Both the position numbers and the translations under genes were made by a program. From contig JAICSG010000268.1 in the NCBI GenBank assembly GCA_025937035.1, forward strand, positions 1-5,993: 5,993 bases of DNA, given 5' to 3'. Below the pieces are notes generated by a model that was given only the letters and a program-made list of their open reading frames with translations, was not told the origin of the DNA and made no database searches. The stretch comes from Thermoanaerobaculia bacterium. Lineage in GTDB: Bacteria; Acidobacteriota; Thermoanaerobaculia; Multivoradales; UBA5704. Positions 1-5,611 of the stretch are shown one piece after another. The stretch's first letter is position 1, and every line of letters begins with the position of its first letter.

Positions 1-558
1 GAGCCCCTCGCCGCGCTCCATCCGCTGGAGGATGCGGTTGAGGGAGTGGCTGATCTCGACCACGTTGTCCATCACGTCCTCGCCCGAGGCGATCAGGGCG
101 TCGACGTTGGTCGGCTGGGCGGCGGGGATCTCCCCCTCCTCGGGGATCGGTGGGTAGACGGGGGAGCCGGAGTTGATGTCGATGTACTTGTCCCCCAGCA
201 GGCCGAGGGTCTTGATGCGGGCCCGCGAGGGGGGCTGATTCTTCATCATGCCGTTGGGGTCCACCGGCCCACGGATGCGCGCCGCGTAGTTCTCGTCGAG
301 GCGGATCCAGACCCGGATCTGCGACTTGTGGGGGTCGCTGGAGAGGACCACCTTCTCGATCGTCCCCACGTCCACGCCGTCGAGCTGCACGGGGCTCCCC
401 TTCTTCAGGCCCCCCACCGAATTGAGCTCGGTGTAATAGCGGGTCTTGTGCTTGAAGAGATTGTTCTTCGAGCCGAGCAGGAAGATCCCCAACGCCAGGA
501 CCAGCATGGCGGCGAGGATCACCAGGCCGACGCGGACCTCCCGGCCTCTAGGCGGCAT
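1..558 (-). CDS. mlaD: MCE-domain lipid-transport subunit, MlaD-like (C-terminus cut by window edge)
   Basis: This is the periplasmic, membrane-anchored lipid-binding subunit of an MCE/Mla ABC transporter. MCE domains form hexameric rings that conduct lipids between the permease and the outer membrane. The visible 186 residues start with a short basic N-terminus and one transmembrane anchor at about 10-29. The MCE domain follows at about 39-130, with the typical [18 protein letters not shown] stretch at 48-65 and the closing [11 protein letters not shown] at 118-128. From about 150 the chain turns into a helical, coiled-coil-like tail ([20 protein letters not shown]) that runs off the window. 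It is therefore already longer than E. coli MlaD (about 183 residues). The ATG at 558 is preceded by GAGGAGG with 9-nt spacing and overlaps the ATPase stop by 11 nt. The region around residues 96-111 ([15 protein letters not shown]) looks like a loop insertion within the MCE fold. Assignment to the MCE family is secure; the exact subfamily is not. Confidence 0.93.
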   Translation of the reverse strand, partial: MPPRGREVRVGLVILAAMLVLALGIFLLGSKNNLFKHKTRYYTELNSVGGLKKGSPVQLDGVDVGTIEKVVLSSDPHKSQIRVWIRLDENYAARIRGPVDPNGMMKNQPPSRARIKTLGLLGDKYIDINSGSPVYPPIPEEGEIPAAQPTNVDALIASGEDVMDNVVEISHSLNRILQRMERGEGL

Positions 559-1312
559 TTTCTTCGTCCTCCTCGCGGCCAGCGAGAAAATCGCGCAGCC
601 GCGGGTCGTTGCTGTCCTCCGCCTCGGCCCAGCTCCCGAGGAAGCAGAAGCGGCCGTCGGCGAGCAGGGCGATGCGGTCCCCCACCCGGCGGGCCAGGGG
701 GATGTCGTGGGTCACCACCACGGAGGTGACCCCGAGGTCCTTCTGGATCGAGCTCATCAGCTTGCCGATGGTGGCCGAGGTGATGGGGTCGAGGCCGGTG
801 GTCGGCTCGTCGAACAGCACCACCTCGGGGTCGAGGGCGAGCGAGCGGGCGAGGGCCACCCGCTTCTTCATCCCTCCCGAGAGGTCGGAGGGCATCTTGG
901 GCTCGACGTCCTTGTCCTTCAGGCGCACCTGCGAGAGCTTGTGGCGCACCGTCTCGGCGATCTCCGCCTCGGGCTTCTCCGTGTGCTCGCGCAGGGGGAA
1001 GGCGACGTTGTCGAAAACGTTCATCGAATCGAAGAGGGCACCCCCCTGGAAGAGCATGGCGATGCGCCGGCGGATGGGGAAAAGCTCCCGCTCCGACAGC
1101 CGAGTCAGGTCCGTGCCGTCGAGCTCCACGCTGCCCGCCTCGGGCTTCTCCAGCCCGTTGAGCTGCCGCAGGGTCACGCTCTTGCCGCTCCCCGAGCGGC
1201 CCAGGATCACCAGGCACTCCCCGCGATAGATGTCGAAGTCGAGGTCCTCCAGCACCGTACGGGTGCCGTACCTCTTGGTCAGGCCGCGGATCTGGTAGAG
1301 CGCTTCGGGCAC
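548..1312 (-). CDS. mlaF: ABC transporter ATP-binding protein, MlaF-like
   Basis: This cytoplasmic ATPase powers the MCE lipid transporter together with the MlaE-like permease. All ABC motifs are intact: Walker A GRSGSGKS (38-45), Q-loop Q89 in [18 protein letters not shown], signature LSGGM (144-148), Walker B VVLFDEP (164-170) with catalytic E169, D-loop GLDP (173-176) and switch His H202 in VVVTHD. The [10 protein letters not shown]-loop region and [13 protein letters not shown] are typical of the MlaF/Ttg2A/Mkl branch rather than of generic importers. Its 254 residues are close to the family norm. The start is GTG at 1312, chosen because GAGGAG lies about 8 nt upstream, within the tail of the permease gene (the TGA of mlaE is part of TGAGGAG). 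It is separated from the permease by 12 nt and overlaps the MCE gene by 11 nt. Confidence 0.96.
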   Translation of the reverse strand: MPEALYQIRGLTKRYGTRTVLEDLDFDIYRGECLVILGRSGSGKSVTLRQLNGLEKPEAGSVELDGTDLTRLSERELFPIRRRIAMLFQGGALFDSMNVFDNVAFPLREHTEKPEAEIAETVRHKLSQVRLKDKDVEPKMPSDLSGGMKKRVALARSLALDPEVVLFDEPTTGLDPITSATIGKLMSSIQKDLGVTSVVVTHDIPLARRVGDRIALLADGRFCFLGSWAEAEDSNDPRLRDFLAGREEDEENAA

Positions 1313-1324
1313 GTCGGTCTCTCC

Positions 1325-2083
1325 TCAGGTCGAGAACAGGATGTAGAACAGCTTGGTGAGGAAGAAGTCGGAGACCAGGACGAGGATCGCGGCGAGCACC
1401 ACGGTGTTGGTGGTCGCCCGGCCCACGCCGTCGGCGCCCCCCGTGGTGTGGAGGCCGTTGTGGCAGCCGATGATGGCGATGAAGTAGGCGAAGAAGAAGG
1501 ACTTGGCGACGCCGCTGAAGACGTCGCCCAGCTTCAGGGTATCCCAGACGTCGTTGAGGTAGAGCCCCGGCGTGAGGTTGAGGGTGCCGGTGGCGACGAT
1601 CAGGCCGCCGAGGATGCCGAGGGCGTCGCCGATCACCGTCAGGGCGGGGAGCATCACCAGGGTGGCCACCAGCTTGGGGGCGACCAGCTTCTTGACCGGG
1701 TCGGCGGCCATCGAGCGCAGGGCGTCGATCTGCTCGGTCACCTTCATGGTGCCGATCTCGGCGGTCATGCCGGCGCCGATGCGCCCGCCCACGATCAGGG
1801 CGGTCAGCACCGGCCCCAACTCGCGCACCAGCGACTTCGAGACCACCGAGCCGATGTAGTACTTGATCCCCAGCGTGGGGAGCGAGAGGGCCGTCTGCAG
1901 GGCCAGCACCATGCCGGTGAAGATGGTGGTGATGCCGGCCACTCCCAGGGAGCGGACGCCGATCTGCTCCATCTGGCGGACCCACTCGCCGATCTCGTAG
2001 GGGGGCGCGATCATGGCGAGGAAAGCGCGGGCGGTGAGGATCCCCAGATCCCCCGTCCGCGCCGCGATGTCCCGGGGCTTCAC
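1325..2083 (-). CDS. mlaE: MCE/Mla ABC transporter permease, MlaE-like
   Basis: This is the inner-membrane permease of the lipid transporter; it dimerises and sits between the MlaF ATPase and the MCE ring. The 252-residue chain has an amphipathic N-terminal segment (about 12-40) followed by about five hydrophobic segments. It carries the hallmark MlaE/DUF140 block RELGPVLTALIVGGRIGAG (87-105) continuing into MTAEIGTMKVTEQIDALRSM (106-125), with the conserved Glu/Gly cluster. A second recognisable block is the C-terminal FFFAYFIAIIGCHNGLHTTGGADGVG region (about 198-224). The start is GTG at 2083, overlapping the TGA of the upstream membrane-protein gene by 4 nt (GTGA). No strong Shine-Dalgarno is visible, so translation is probably coupled. 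No MlaB-like STAS gene or MlaC-like periplasmic carrier is seen among the visible genes of this operon. Confidence 0.96.
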   Translation of the reverse strand: MKPRDIAARTGDLGILTARAFLAMIAPPYEIGEWVRQMEQIGVRSLGVAGITTIFTGMVLALQTALSLPTLGIKYYIGSVVSKSLVRELGPVLTALIVGGRIGAGMTAEIGTMKVTEQIDALRSMAADPVKKLVAPKLVATLVMLPALTVIGDALGILGGLIVATGTLNLTPGLYLNDVWDTLKLGDVFSGVAKSFFFAYFIAIIGCHNGLHTTGGADGVGRATTNTVVLAAILVLVSDFFLTKLFYILFST

Positions 2084-2496
2084 GAGCGGATGGGGAGCCA
2101 GGCGGCGGCGTGCGCCGCGCCGAAGGCGAAGTCGGCCGCCGCCAGGGGGAGGAGGCCGCGCAGGTCCGGTCCCAGGAGGGCGGCGATCACGAAGGCCAGC
2201 GCCCCCACCATACGGCCGCCGATCGCCACCATGATGATGGCGCTGTACCGGCGCGGGTCGTAGGCCGCCGCCAGATAGAGGAGGGCCAGCATCGCGAGCA
2301 GGGTCGCCAGAATCCAGAGATAGAACGCGCCCCGGGGGAGCGGCGGCAGGGGCAGATCGAGGATCCGCGCCGGCACCGCCGGCGCCGCCACCATGAGCAC
2401 GGCGAAGATGAGGTCGTAGACGGCCCCCGCCACCAGGCTCGCGCGGAGCAGGCCGAGCAGGCGGAACCGGCGGACGAACGGGCTGGTCAGGGTCAT
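2080..2496 (-). CDS. Small four-helix membrane protein of unknown function, first gene of the mla-type operon
   Basis: I cannot assign a function. The 138-residue protein has a basic N-terminus (RRFRLLGLLR, 9-18) and four predicted membrane helices at about 18-40, 57-79, 86-108 and 112-133. Short loops include a YDPRRY motif (79-84) between helices 2 and 3. Polar residues within the membrane segments (Y27, D28, R95, D122, H129) are candidates for functional positions. It is translationally coupled to the permease gene through a 4-nt GTGA overlap, which suggests a role in envelope lipid transport or in assembly of the transporter. That is inference from position only. The ATG at 2496 lacks a clear Shine-Dalgarno (the upstream bases are CTCCCGCCT), so it may be leaderless or weakly initiated. 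A TACAAT hexamer on this strand (2513 down to 2508) lies about 12 nt upstream and could be its -10 element. Confidence 0.8.
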   Translation of the reverse strand: MTLTSPFVRRFRLLGLLRASLVAGAVYDLIFAVLMVAAPAVPARILDLPLPPLPRGAFYLWILATLLAMLALLYLAAAYDPRRYSAIIMVAIGGRMVGALAFVIAALLGPDLRGLLPLAAADFAFGAAHAAAWLPIRS

Positions 2497-2547
2497 AGGC
2501 GGGAGCGATTGTATCAGGAGGCGTGCCAGGGGGCGGGGAGGAGTAAA

Positions 2548-2589
2548 ATGGCCGGATTCTCGCTGAATCCCTCGGCGACCTCTGGTTGA
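2548..2589 (+). CDS. Possible 13-codon leader peptide ORF ahead of the protease gene
   Basis: An ATG at 2548 is preceded by GGAGGAG (2537-2543) at 4-nt spacing and opens a 13-codon frame (MAGFSLNPSATSG) ending in TGA at 2587-2589. That stop overlaps the protease gene's own GAGGAGG ribosome binding site (2588-2594) and lies 11 nt before the protease GTG, so re-initiation or coupling would be possible. The composition shows no run of one amino acid typical of amino-acid attenuators. If TAAAAT (2544-2549) is the real -10 element, the transcript would start downstream of this ATG and the ORF could not be translated; the two readings exclude each other. This is a weak candidate based on the ribosome binding site and placement. 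Confidence 0.25.
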   Translation: MAGFSLNPSATSG

Positions 2590-2594
2590 GGAGG
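2588..2594 (+). promoter_or_regulatory. Ribosome binding site that fixes the protease start
   Basis: GAGGAGG lies 6 nt before GTG at 2601. An upstream in-frame TTG at 2586 overlaps this site and has no purine-rich sequence of its own before it, so GTG 2601 is the better start. It also gives a cleaner signal peptide. Confidence 0.75.
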
Positions 2595-2600
2595 TGTACG

Positions 2601-3863
2601 GTGATCCGTCGCGCGTTCTCGATGCTGATCCTGGCGCTGGCGCTCCCGGGCGCCGTCCCGGCCGCCCAGCCGCCGAGCCCGGGCGACGACGAGCTCCTGG
2701 CGATCGGGCGGGAGATCCCCGGCTTCGGCGGGATGTTCTACGACGCGGCGGGGTACCCGACCGTCTACCTCCGCGATCCGGCGGCGCCGGCGGCGCGGCT
2801 CGCCTTGAAGCGCTTGGGCGGAGGAGAGGCGCGGGTGCTGCGCGGGGACTACGATTTCTCCCAGCTCGTCGAGTGGAAACGGGCGCTGCGCCCGGTCCTG
2901 CTCGGCCGGCCCGGGGTGGTCCTCCTCGACGCCGACGAGGCGAGGAACCGGGTCGTGGTGGGGATCGACCCCGCCCGGGCCAAGAGCTTGGACCTCGACC
3001 GCCTGGACCAGGAGCTCGACCGCCAGGGGGTGCCGCGGGCGGCGGTCGTCTATGAGCCGGTGCCGGTGATCCATGACCTCGCCGGCCCCCTGCCCGACCC
3101 GCCCCTCGAGGCGGCGCGGACCCGGCCGGTCCCCACGGTCCACGACGCGGTGCGGCCGATCCCCGGCGGCGTCGAGCTCACCTTCCTCAACCCTCCCCAT
3201 GCCTACGCCTGCACGATCGGCTTCAACGCCTATCTGGGCGGCGCCTTCGGGTTCGTCACCAACTCGCACTGCACGAAGGGCCTCGGCACGGTTGACGGCA
3301 CCCTCTACTCCCAGGGGAGCAACATCTACAGCCCCCCGGTCGCCGTCGAGATCGCGGACCCGGCCTACTCCAGCGGCGGCGACTGCCCGGTCCGGATGAG
3401 GTGCCGCTCCAGCGACAGCTCCTTCGCCCGGTACAACGGCAATCCCACCCGGCTGGGGAGCCTCGGCAAGCTGGCCAAGCCCACCTCGCGGGACGCCCTG
3501 GAGGGCTCGATCACCCTCAAGCCGGCCGGCACCCGGTTCAACATCGTGGGCACCGGCACCGCCTCCGTGGGGCAGGTGGTCAACAAGGTGGGGATCACCA
3601 CCGGCTGGACCTTCGGCCCGGTGGCCCGGGCGTGTATCGACCTCGCCACGGACAACGACGTCGTCCTGTTCTGCCAGACGCTGGTGGCGGCTGGCTCCGA
3701 CCACGGCGACAGCGGCTCGCCCGTGTTCTCCTGGACCACGGGGACCAGCGCCACCCTGCTCGGCATCCTCTGGGGAGGGGGCACCAGCAACGGGCAGCAG
3801 GTCTTCGCCTACAGCCCGTTCGACAGCATCCAGCAGGAGCTGGGCACGCTGCGGGTGCGGTAG
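2601..3863 (+). CDS. Secreted chymotrypsin-fold serine protease (S1-like) with N-terminal pro-region
   Basis: This is an exported endopeptidase precursor of 420 residues. A signal peptide covers about 1-22 (basic MIRR, hydrophobic core SMLILALALPG, cleavage near VPA-AQ). A pro-region of about 160 residues follows. It includes YDFSQLVEWKRAL and GVVLLDADEARNRVVVGID (105-123), which resemble the folding pro-domains of alpha-lytic protease and streptogrisin relatives. The catalytic domain starts at about 185. The triad is H223 in FVTNSHC, probable D272 in CRSSDSSFARYN, and S371 in GDSGSPVF (oxyanion-hole G369/D370). Six cysteines (204, 224, 262, 268, 345, 358) fit three disulfides; the C204/C224 pair flanks the His loop as Cys42-Cys58 does in S1 proteases. 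With a signal peptide and disulfides it should act in the periplasm or outside the cell; the substrate is unknown. The gene ends just before a strong stem-loop and appears to be monocistronic. The family is confident; the choice of D272 over D261 is inferred from the motif. Confidence 0.9.
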   Translation: MIRRAFSMLILALALPGAVPAAQPPSPGDDELLAIGREIPGFGGMFYDAAGYPTVYLRDPAAPAARLALKRLGGGEARVLRGDYDFSQLVEWKRALRPVLLGRPGVVLLDADEARNRVVVGIDPARAKSLDLDRLDQELDRQGVPRAAVVYEPVPVIHDLAGPLPDPPLEAARTRPVPTVHDAVRPIPGGVELTFLNPPHAYACTIGFNAYLGGAFGFVTNSHCTKGLGTVDGTLYSQGSNIYSPPVAVEIADPAYSSGGDCPVRMRCRSSDSSFARYNGNPTRLGSLGKLAKPTSRDALEGSITLKPAGTRFNIVGTGTASVGQVVNKVGITTGWTFGPVARACIDLATDNDVVLFCQTLVAAGSDHGDSGSPVFSWTTGTSATLLGILWGGGTSNGQQVFAYSPFDSIQQELGTLRVR

Positions 3864-3869
3864 AGGTGG

Positions 3870-3900
3870 AGGCGGGAGATCGGGATATGATCTCCCGCCT
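3870..3900 (+). terminator. Perfect 12-bp stem-loop after the protease gene (terminator or attenuator candidate)
   Basis: AGGCGGGAGATC (3870-3881) and GATCTCCCGCCT (3889-3900) are exact reverse complements around a 7-nt loop, GGGATAT. The structure begins 6 nt after the protease stop. It is very GC-rich and stable, but no T-run follows, so it is not a textbook intrinsic terminator. It could be a U-less terminator, a Rho-associated pause, an mRNA-end stabiliser or a protein-binding palindrome. Across the loop and 3' arm the sequence reads TATGAT (3886-3891), a five-of-six match to a -10 element. The structure is certain; its function is inferred. Confidence 0.6.
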
Positions 3901-3930
3901 ATGGCGTTCCCCGGGGGCAGCGCGTATGCG

Positions 3931-4167
3931 ATGGCAAGGGACGTGGCGGAGGGATATCTCCTGGTCACGGAGCGCACCTTCAAGACCCTGACCCGGGGGG
4001 ATCTGGACCAGCTCACCTTCGAGATCGACCGCCACCTGCGCGAGCTGCGCGGCGATCAGCCCTCCCTCGACGACCTCCAGGCCATCCAGCTGCGGCAGCG
4101 GCGCATGCAGCGGCTCAACAGCGCCCTCATGATGCTCCGCAGCTACCGGCAGAAGCAGAAGATGTGA
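3931..4167 (+). CDS. Small charged helical protein of unknown function, coupled to the CPBP protease gene
   Basis: I do not recognise this family. From ATG 3931 it encodes 78 residues (MARDVAEGYLLVTERTFKTL...) with no membrane segment or signal peptide. The chain looks almost wholly alpha-helical. One helix surrounds RGDLDQLTFEIDRHLRELRG, then comes a short break at DQPSLDD, then a long basic helix, LQAIQLRQRRMQRLNSALMML, ending in RSYRQKQKM. The regular spacing of hydrophobics suggests a helical hairpin or coiled coil for protein or nucleic-acid contact. Its stop overlaps the start region of the CPBP gene (GTGATG), so both are surely co-expressed. An in-frame ATG at 3901 would add ten residues (MAFPGGSAYA). 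I prefer 3931 because 3901 directly abuts the stem-loop and leaves no room for a ribosome binding site, although leaderless initiation there is possible. Coding is supported by the coupling and by the plausible protein composition. Confidence 0.7.
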   Translation: MARDVAEGYLLVTERTFKTLTRGDLDQLTFEIDRHLRELRGDQPSLDDLQAIQLRQRRMQRLNSALMMLRSYRQKQKM

Positions 4168-5126
4168 TGACACCCGAGACCCTGCTGAGAGTCACCGCCG
4201 TGGTGGTCCCCGCCGTGCTCGGCGCCCTCCTGCTCGACGTGGTGTGCGCCGCCCGCGGCCTGCTCCCCCCGGGGTTCCGCGTCCCCTGGCGCCGCGCGCT
4301 GGCCGACCTCACCGTCGCCCTCCTCCTCGCCATCGCCGTCTTCGCGCCCCTGGGCAGCCTGGGGATGAAGACCAGCACCGAGGACCTCTCGAGCATCAGC
4401 ACGCCCCAGCTCTTCCTGCTGCACGTCCTGATGGTGATCACCATGGGGGTCTGGTTCCTCCTGGGCTTCGCCGGCGAGGAGGCCCGGCCCGCTCCGCCGC
4501 CGGTCCCTGTCGAGCCGGTCCCGCTCGAGCCGCCGGCCCCGTTTCAGGAGACCGCGGCTCCTCTGGAGCCGGTCGCTCCGCCTCCGCCTACGAGGGTTCC
4601 GCTCGGCCGGCAATTCGCGGCCCAGTTCGGCTATCTCGCCCCCAACATCCCGCGCGAGGTCGGGCTGGGGGTGATGCTCGGCATCGGCGCCTGGGTGGCG
4701 GTGATCGTGGCGCTGCTGATCGTCGCCGGGGTGGTGCTGGCCCTGGGAGGGGAGAAGGCCATCCCCAAGTCCCCCCCGGCCCTGATCCCGCTCATCGCCG
4801 GGCTGCCGGTCGGGGTGCGTTTCCTGGTCAGCCTGTCGGCGGGAGTGGTCGAGGAGAGCTTCTTCCGCGGCTTCCTCCAGCCGCGCATCGGCATCCTGGC
4901 CTCCACCGGCTTCTTCGTGCTCGCCCACCTCTCTTACGGCCAGCCCTTCATGCTGGTCGGCATCTCCCTGCTGTCGCTGATCTACGCCTTCCTGGTCCGC
5001 TGGCGCCAGAACGTGTGGCCCGCCATGGCCGCGCACGCCCTGTTCGACGGCGTGCAGCTCCTGGTGGTGGTGCCGGCGGCCCTCCGGATGCTGGGAGCCG
5101 AGAAGGGAGCGGCCTTCCTCTGGTAG
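4164..5126 (+). CDS. CPBP-family intramembrane metalloprotease (Rce1/Abi-like) with proline-rich linker
   Basis: This integral membrane protease belongs to the CPBP (CAAX protease and bacteriocin-processing, Abi) family of glutamate-type proteases. All three motifs are present in the C-terminal half: EESFFR (E230, E231, R235), FVLAH (F251, H255) and HALFD (H291, D295). Substrates of bacterial members are mostly unknown; some process peptides or anti-sigma factors or confer bacteriocin immunity. The 320-residue protein has about three N-terminal hydrophobic segments (10-29, 46-67, 83-103). Next comes a Pro/Glu-rich linker at 107-146 (repeated EPVPLEPP / PLEPVAPPPP), then the CPBP core with about five more segments. 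The linker and extra N-terminal membrane module are unusual for minimal CPBP proteins. The start may be GTG 4164 or the adjacent ATG 4167; both overlap the preceding stop. A 23-nt gap leads to the anti-sigma kinase gene, implying one operon. Confidence 0.9.
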   Translation: MMTPETLLRVTAVVVPAVLGALLLDVVCAARGLLPPGFRVPWRRALADLTVALLLAIAVFAPLGSLGMKTSTEDLSSISTPQLFLLHVLMVITMGVWFLLGFAGEEARPAPPPVPVEPVPLEPPAPFQETAAPLEPVAPPPPTRVPLGRQFAAQFGYLAPNIPREVGLGVMLGIGAWVAVIVALLIVAGVVLALGGEKAIPKSPPALIPLIAGLPVGVRFLVSLSAGVVEESFFRGFLQPRIGILASTGFFVLAHLSYGQPFMLVGISLLSLIYAFLVRWRQNVWPAMAAHALFDGVQLLVVVPAALRMLGAEKGAAFLW

Positions 5127-5149
5127 ACTCCGGCACGAGGATCGCGCCC

Positions 5150-5611
5150 ATGGCCGACGAGCACCGCTTCCACCTTGCCATCGGGAGCCGGTTCGAGAAC
5201 ATCGAGCTGGTTCAGGTTGTACTGAAGGACAGATTGCGCCAGTTGGGGATGGACGAGGACACCCAGGACTGGGTGGACGTCGCCGTCCGCGAGGCGCTGG
5301 CCAACGCGATCAAGCACGGCAACGCGCAGAACCCGGAGAAGCAGGTGCACGTAGACCTCGACGTCGAGGGGGACGAGGTGGTGATCCGGGTCGAGGACGA
5401 AGGGGTGGGGTTCGACCCCGACCAGGTCAGCGACCCCCTGGCCCCGGACAACATCCTGCGCACCAACGGCCGCGGCATCCTGTTCATGAGGAAGTTCATG
5501 GACCGCATCCATTACGGCTCCGGACCCGGCGGCGGCACCATGGTGACGCTGCGCAAGCGGGTGGAGCCGAAGACCGATACCCCGCATCACCCGGAGGAGG
5601 GAAGCGAATGA
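5150..5611 (+). CDS. Anti-sigma factor serine kinase, RsbW/SpoIIAB-like GHKL ATPase
   Basis: This is a cytoplasmic single-domain GHKL (HATPase_c_2) protein of 153 residues. Partners of this type bind a sigma factor or another target and phosphorylate a STAS antagonist, releasing or capturing the target (partner switching). The N-box is REALANAIKHGN (47-58) with E48 and N52. The G1 box is VEDEGVGFDP (81-90) with D83. The G2 region is NGRGILFM (106-113). The closing GGGTMVTLRKR strand matches the family end. The C-terminal tail (VEPKTDTPHHPEEGSE) is polar and probably disordered. The start ATG 5150 follows ACGAGG at 9-nt spacing. The stop overlaps the STAS gene start by 4 nt (ATGA), the normal arrangement for such pairs. 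The true target is not encoded in the window. Confidence 0.93.
   Translation: MADEHRFHLAIGSRFENIELVQVVLKDRLRQLGMDEDTQDWVDVAVREALANAIKHGNAQNPEKQVHVDLDVEGDEVVIRVEDEGVGFDPDQVSDPLAPDNILRTNGRGILFMRKFMDRIHYGSGPGGGTMVTLRKRVEPKTDTPHHPEEGSE

Larger units (their letters stand above)
2497..2600. promoter_or_regulatory. Divergent intergenic region with candidate promoters for both transcription units
   Basis: The only divergent gap in the window. On the minus strand, TACAAT (2508-2513) matches the sigma-70 -10 consensus at five of six positions and would place transcription start almost at the ATG of the membrane-protein gene. On the plus strand, TAAAAT (2544-2549) also matches five of six. Neither has a recognisable TTGACA-like -35 at 16-18 bp, so an alternative sigma factor or an activator is possible. 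A perfect 6-bp palindrome, GGATTC-TCGCT-GAATCC (2554-2570), follows TAAAAT and overlaps the expected start site, where a repressor could bind. That the region contains promoters follows from the divergent layout; the specific hexamers are unproven. Confidence 0.5.

Noticed and set aside
519..1985. 488-codon open frame on the minus strand overlapping mlaE and mlaF in another frame
   Set aside because: The translation is Arg/Gly/Pro/His-rich low complexity, while the other frame carries complete ABC and MlaE motifs.
446..2263. 605-codon open frame on the plus strand, opposite the lipid-transport genes
   Set aside because: It is rich in Gly, Glu, Asp, His and Arg with no domain or motif, and lies antisense to four well-supported genes. 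It is a by-product of high GC content, where stop codons are rare.
2586..2600. TTG at 2586 as an upstream start of the protease
   Set aside because: It overlaps the GAGGAGG site that serves GTG 2601 and has no ribosome binding site of its own.
3887..3991. ATG at 3887 opening a 34-codon frame (MISRLWRSPG...)
   Set aside because: It starts inside the stem-loop, has an Arg/Trp-rich implausible composition and overlaps the better-supported small gene in another frame.
2514..4016. 500-codon open frame antisense to the secreted protease
   Set aside because: There are no recognisable motifs, the composition is typical of a GC-rich shadow frame, and the opposite strand holds a signal peptide, triad and cysteine pattern.
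4164..5126. CPBP gene as evidence for a phage-abortive-infection or bacteriocin locus
   Set aside because: The Abi name is historical. No toxin, peptide precursor, transporter or other defence gene is nearby; the neighbours are a regulatory kinase and STAS protein.
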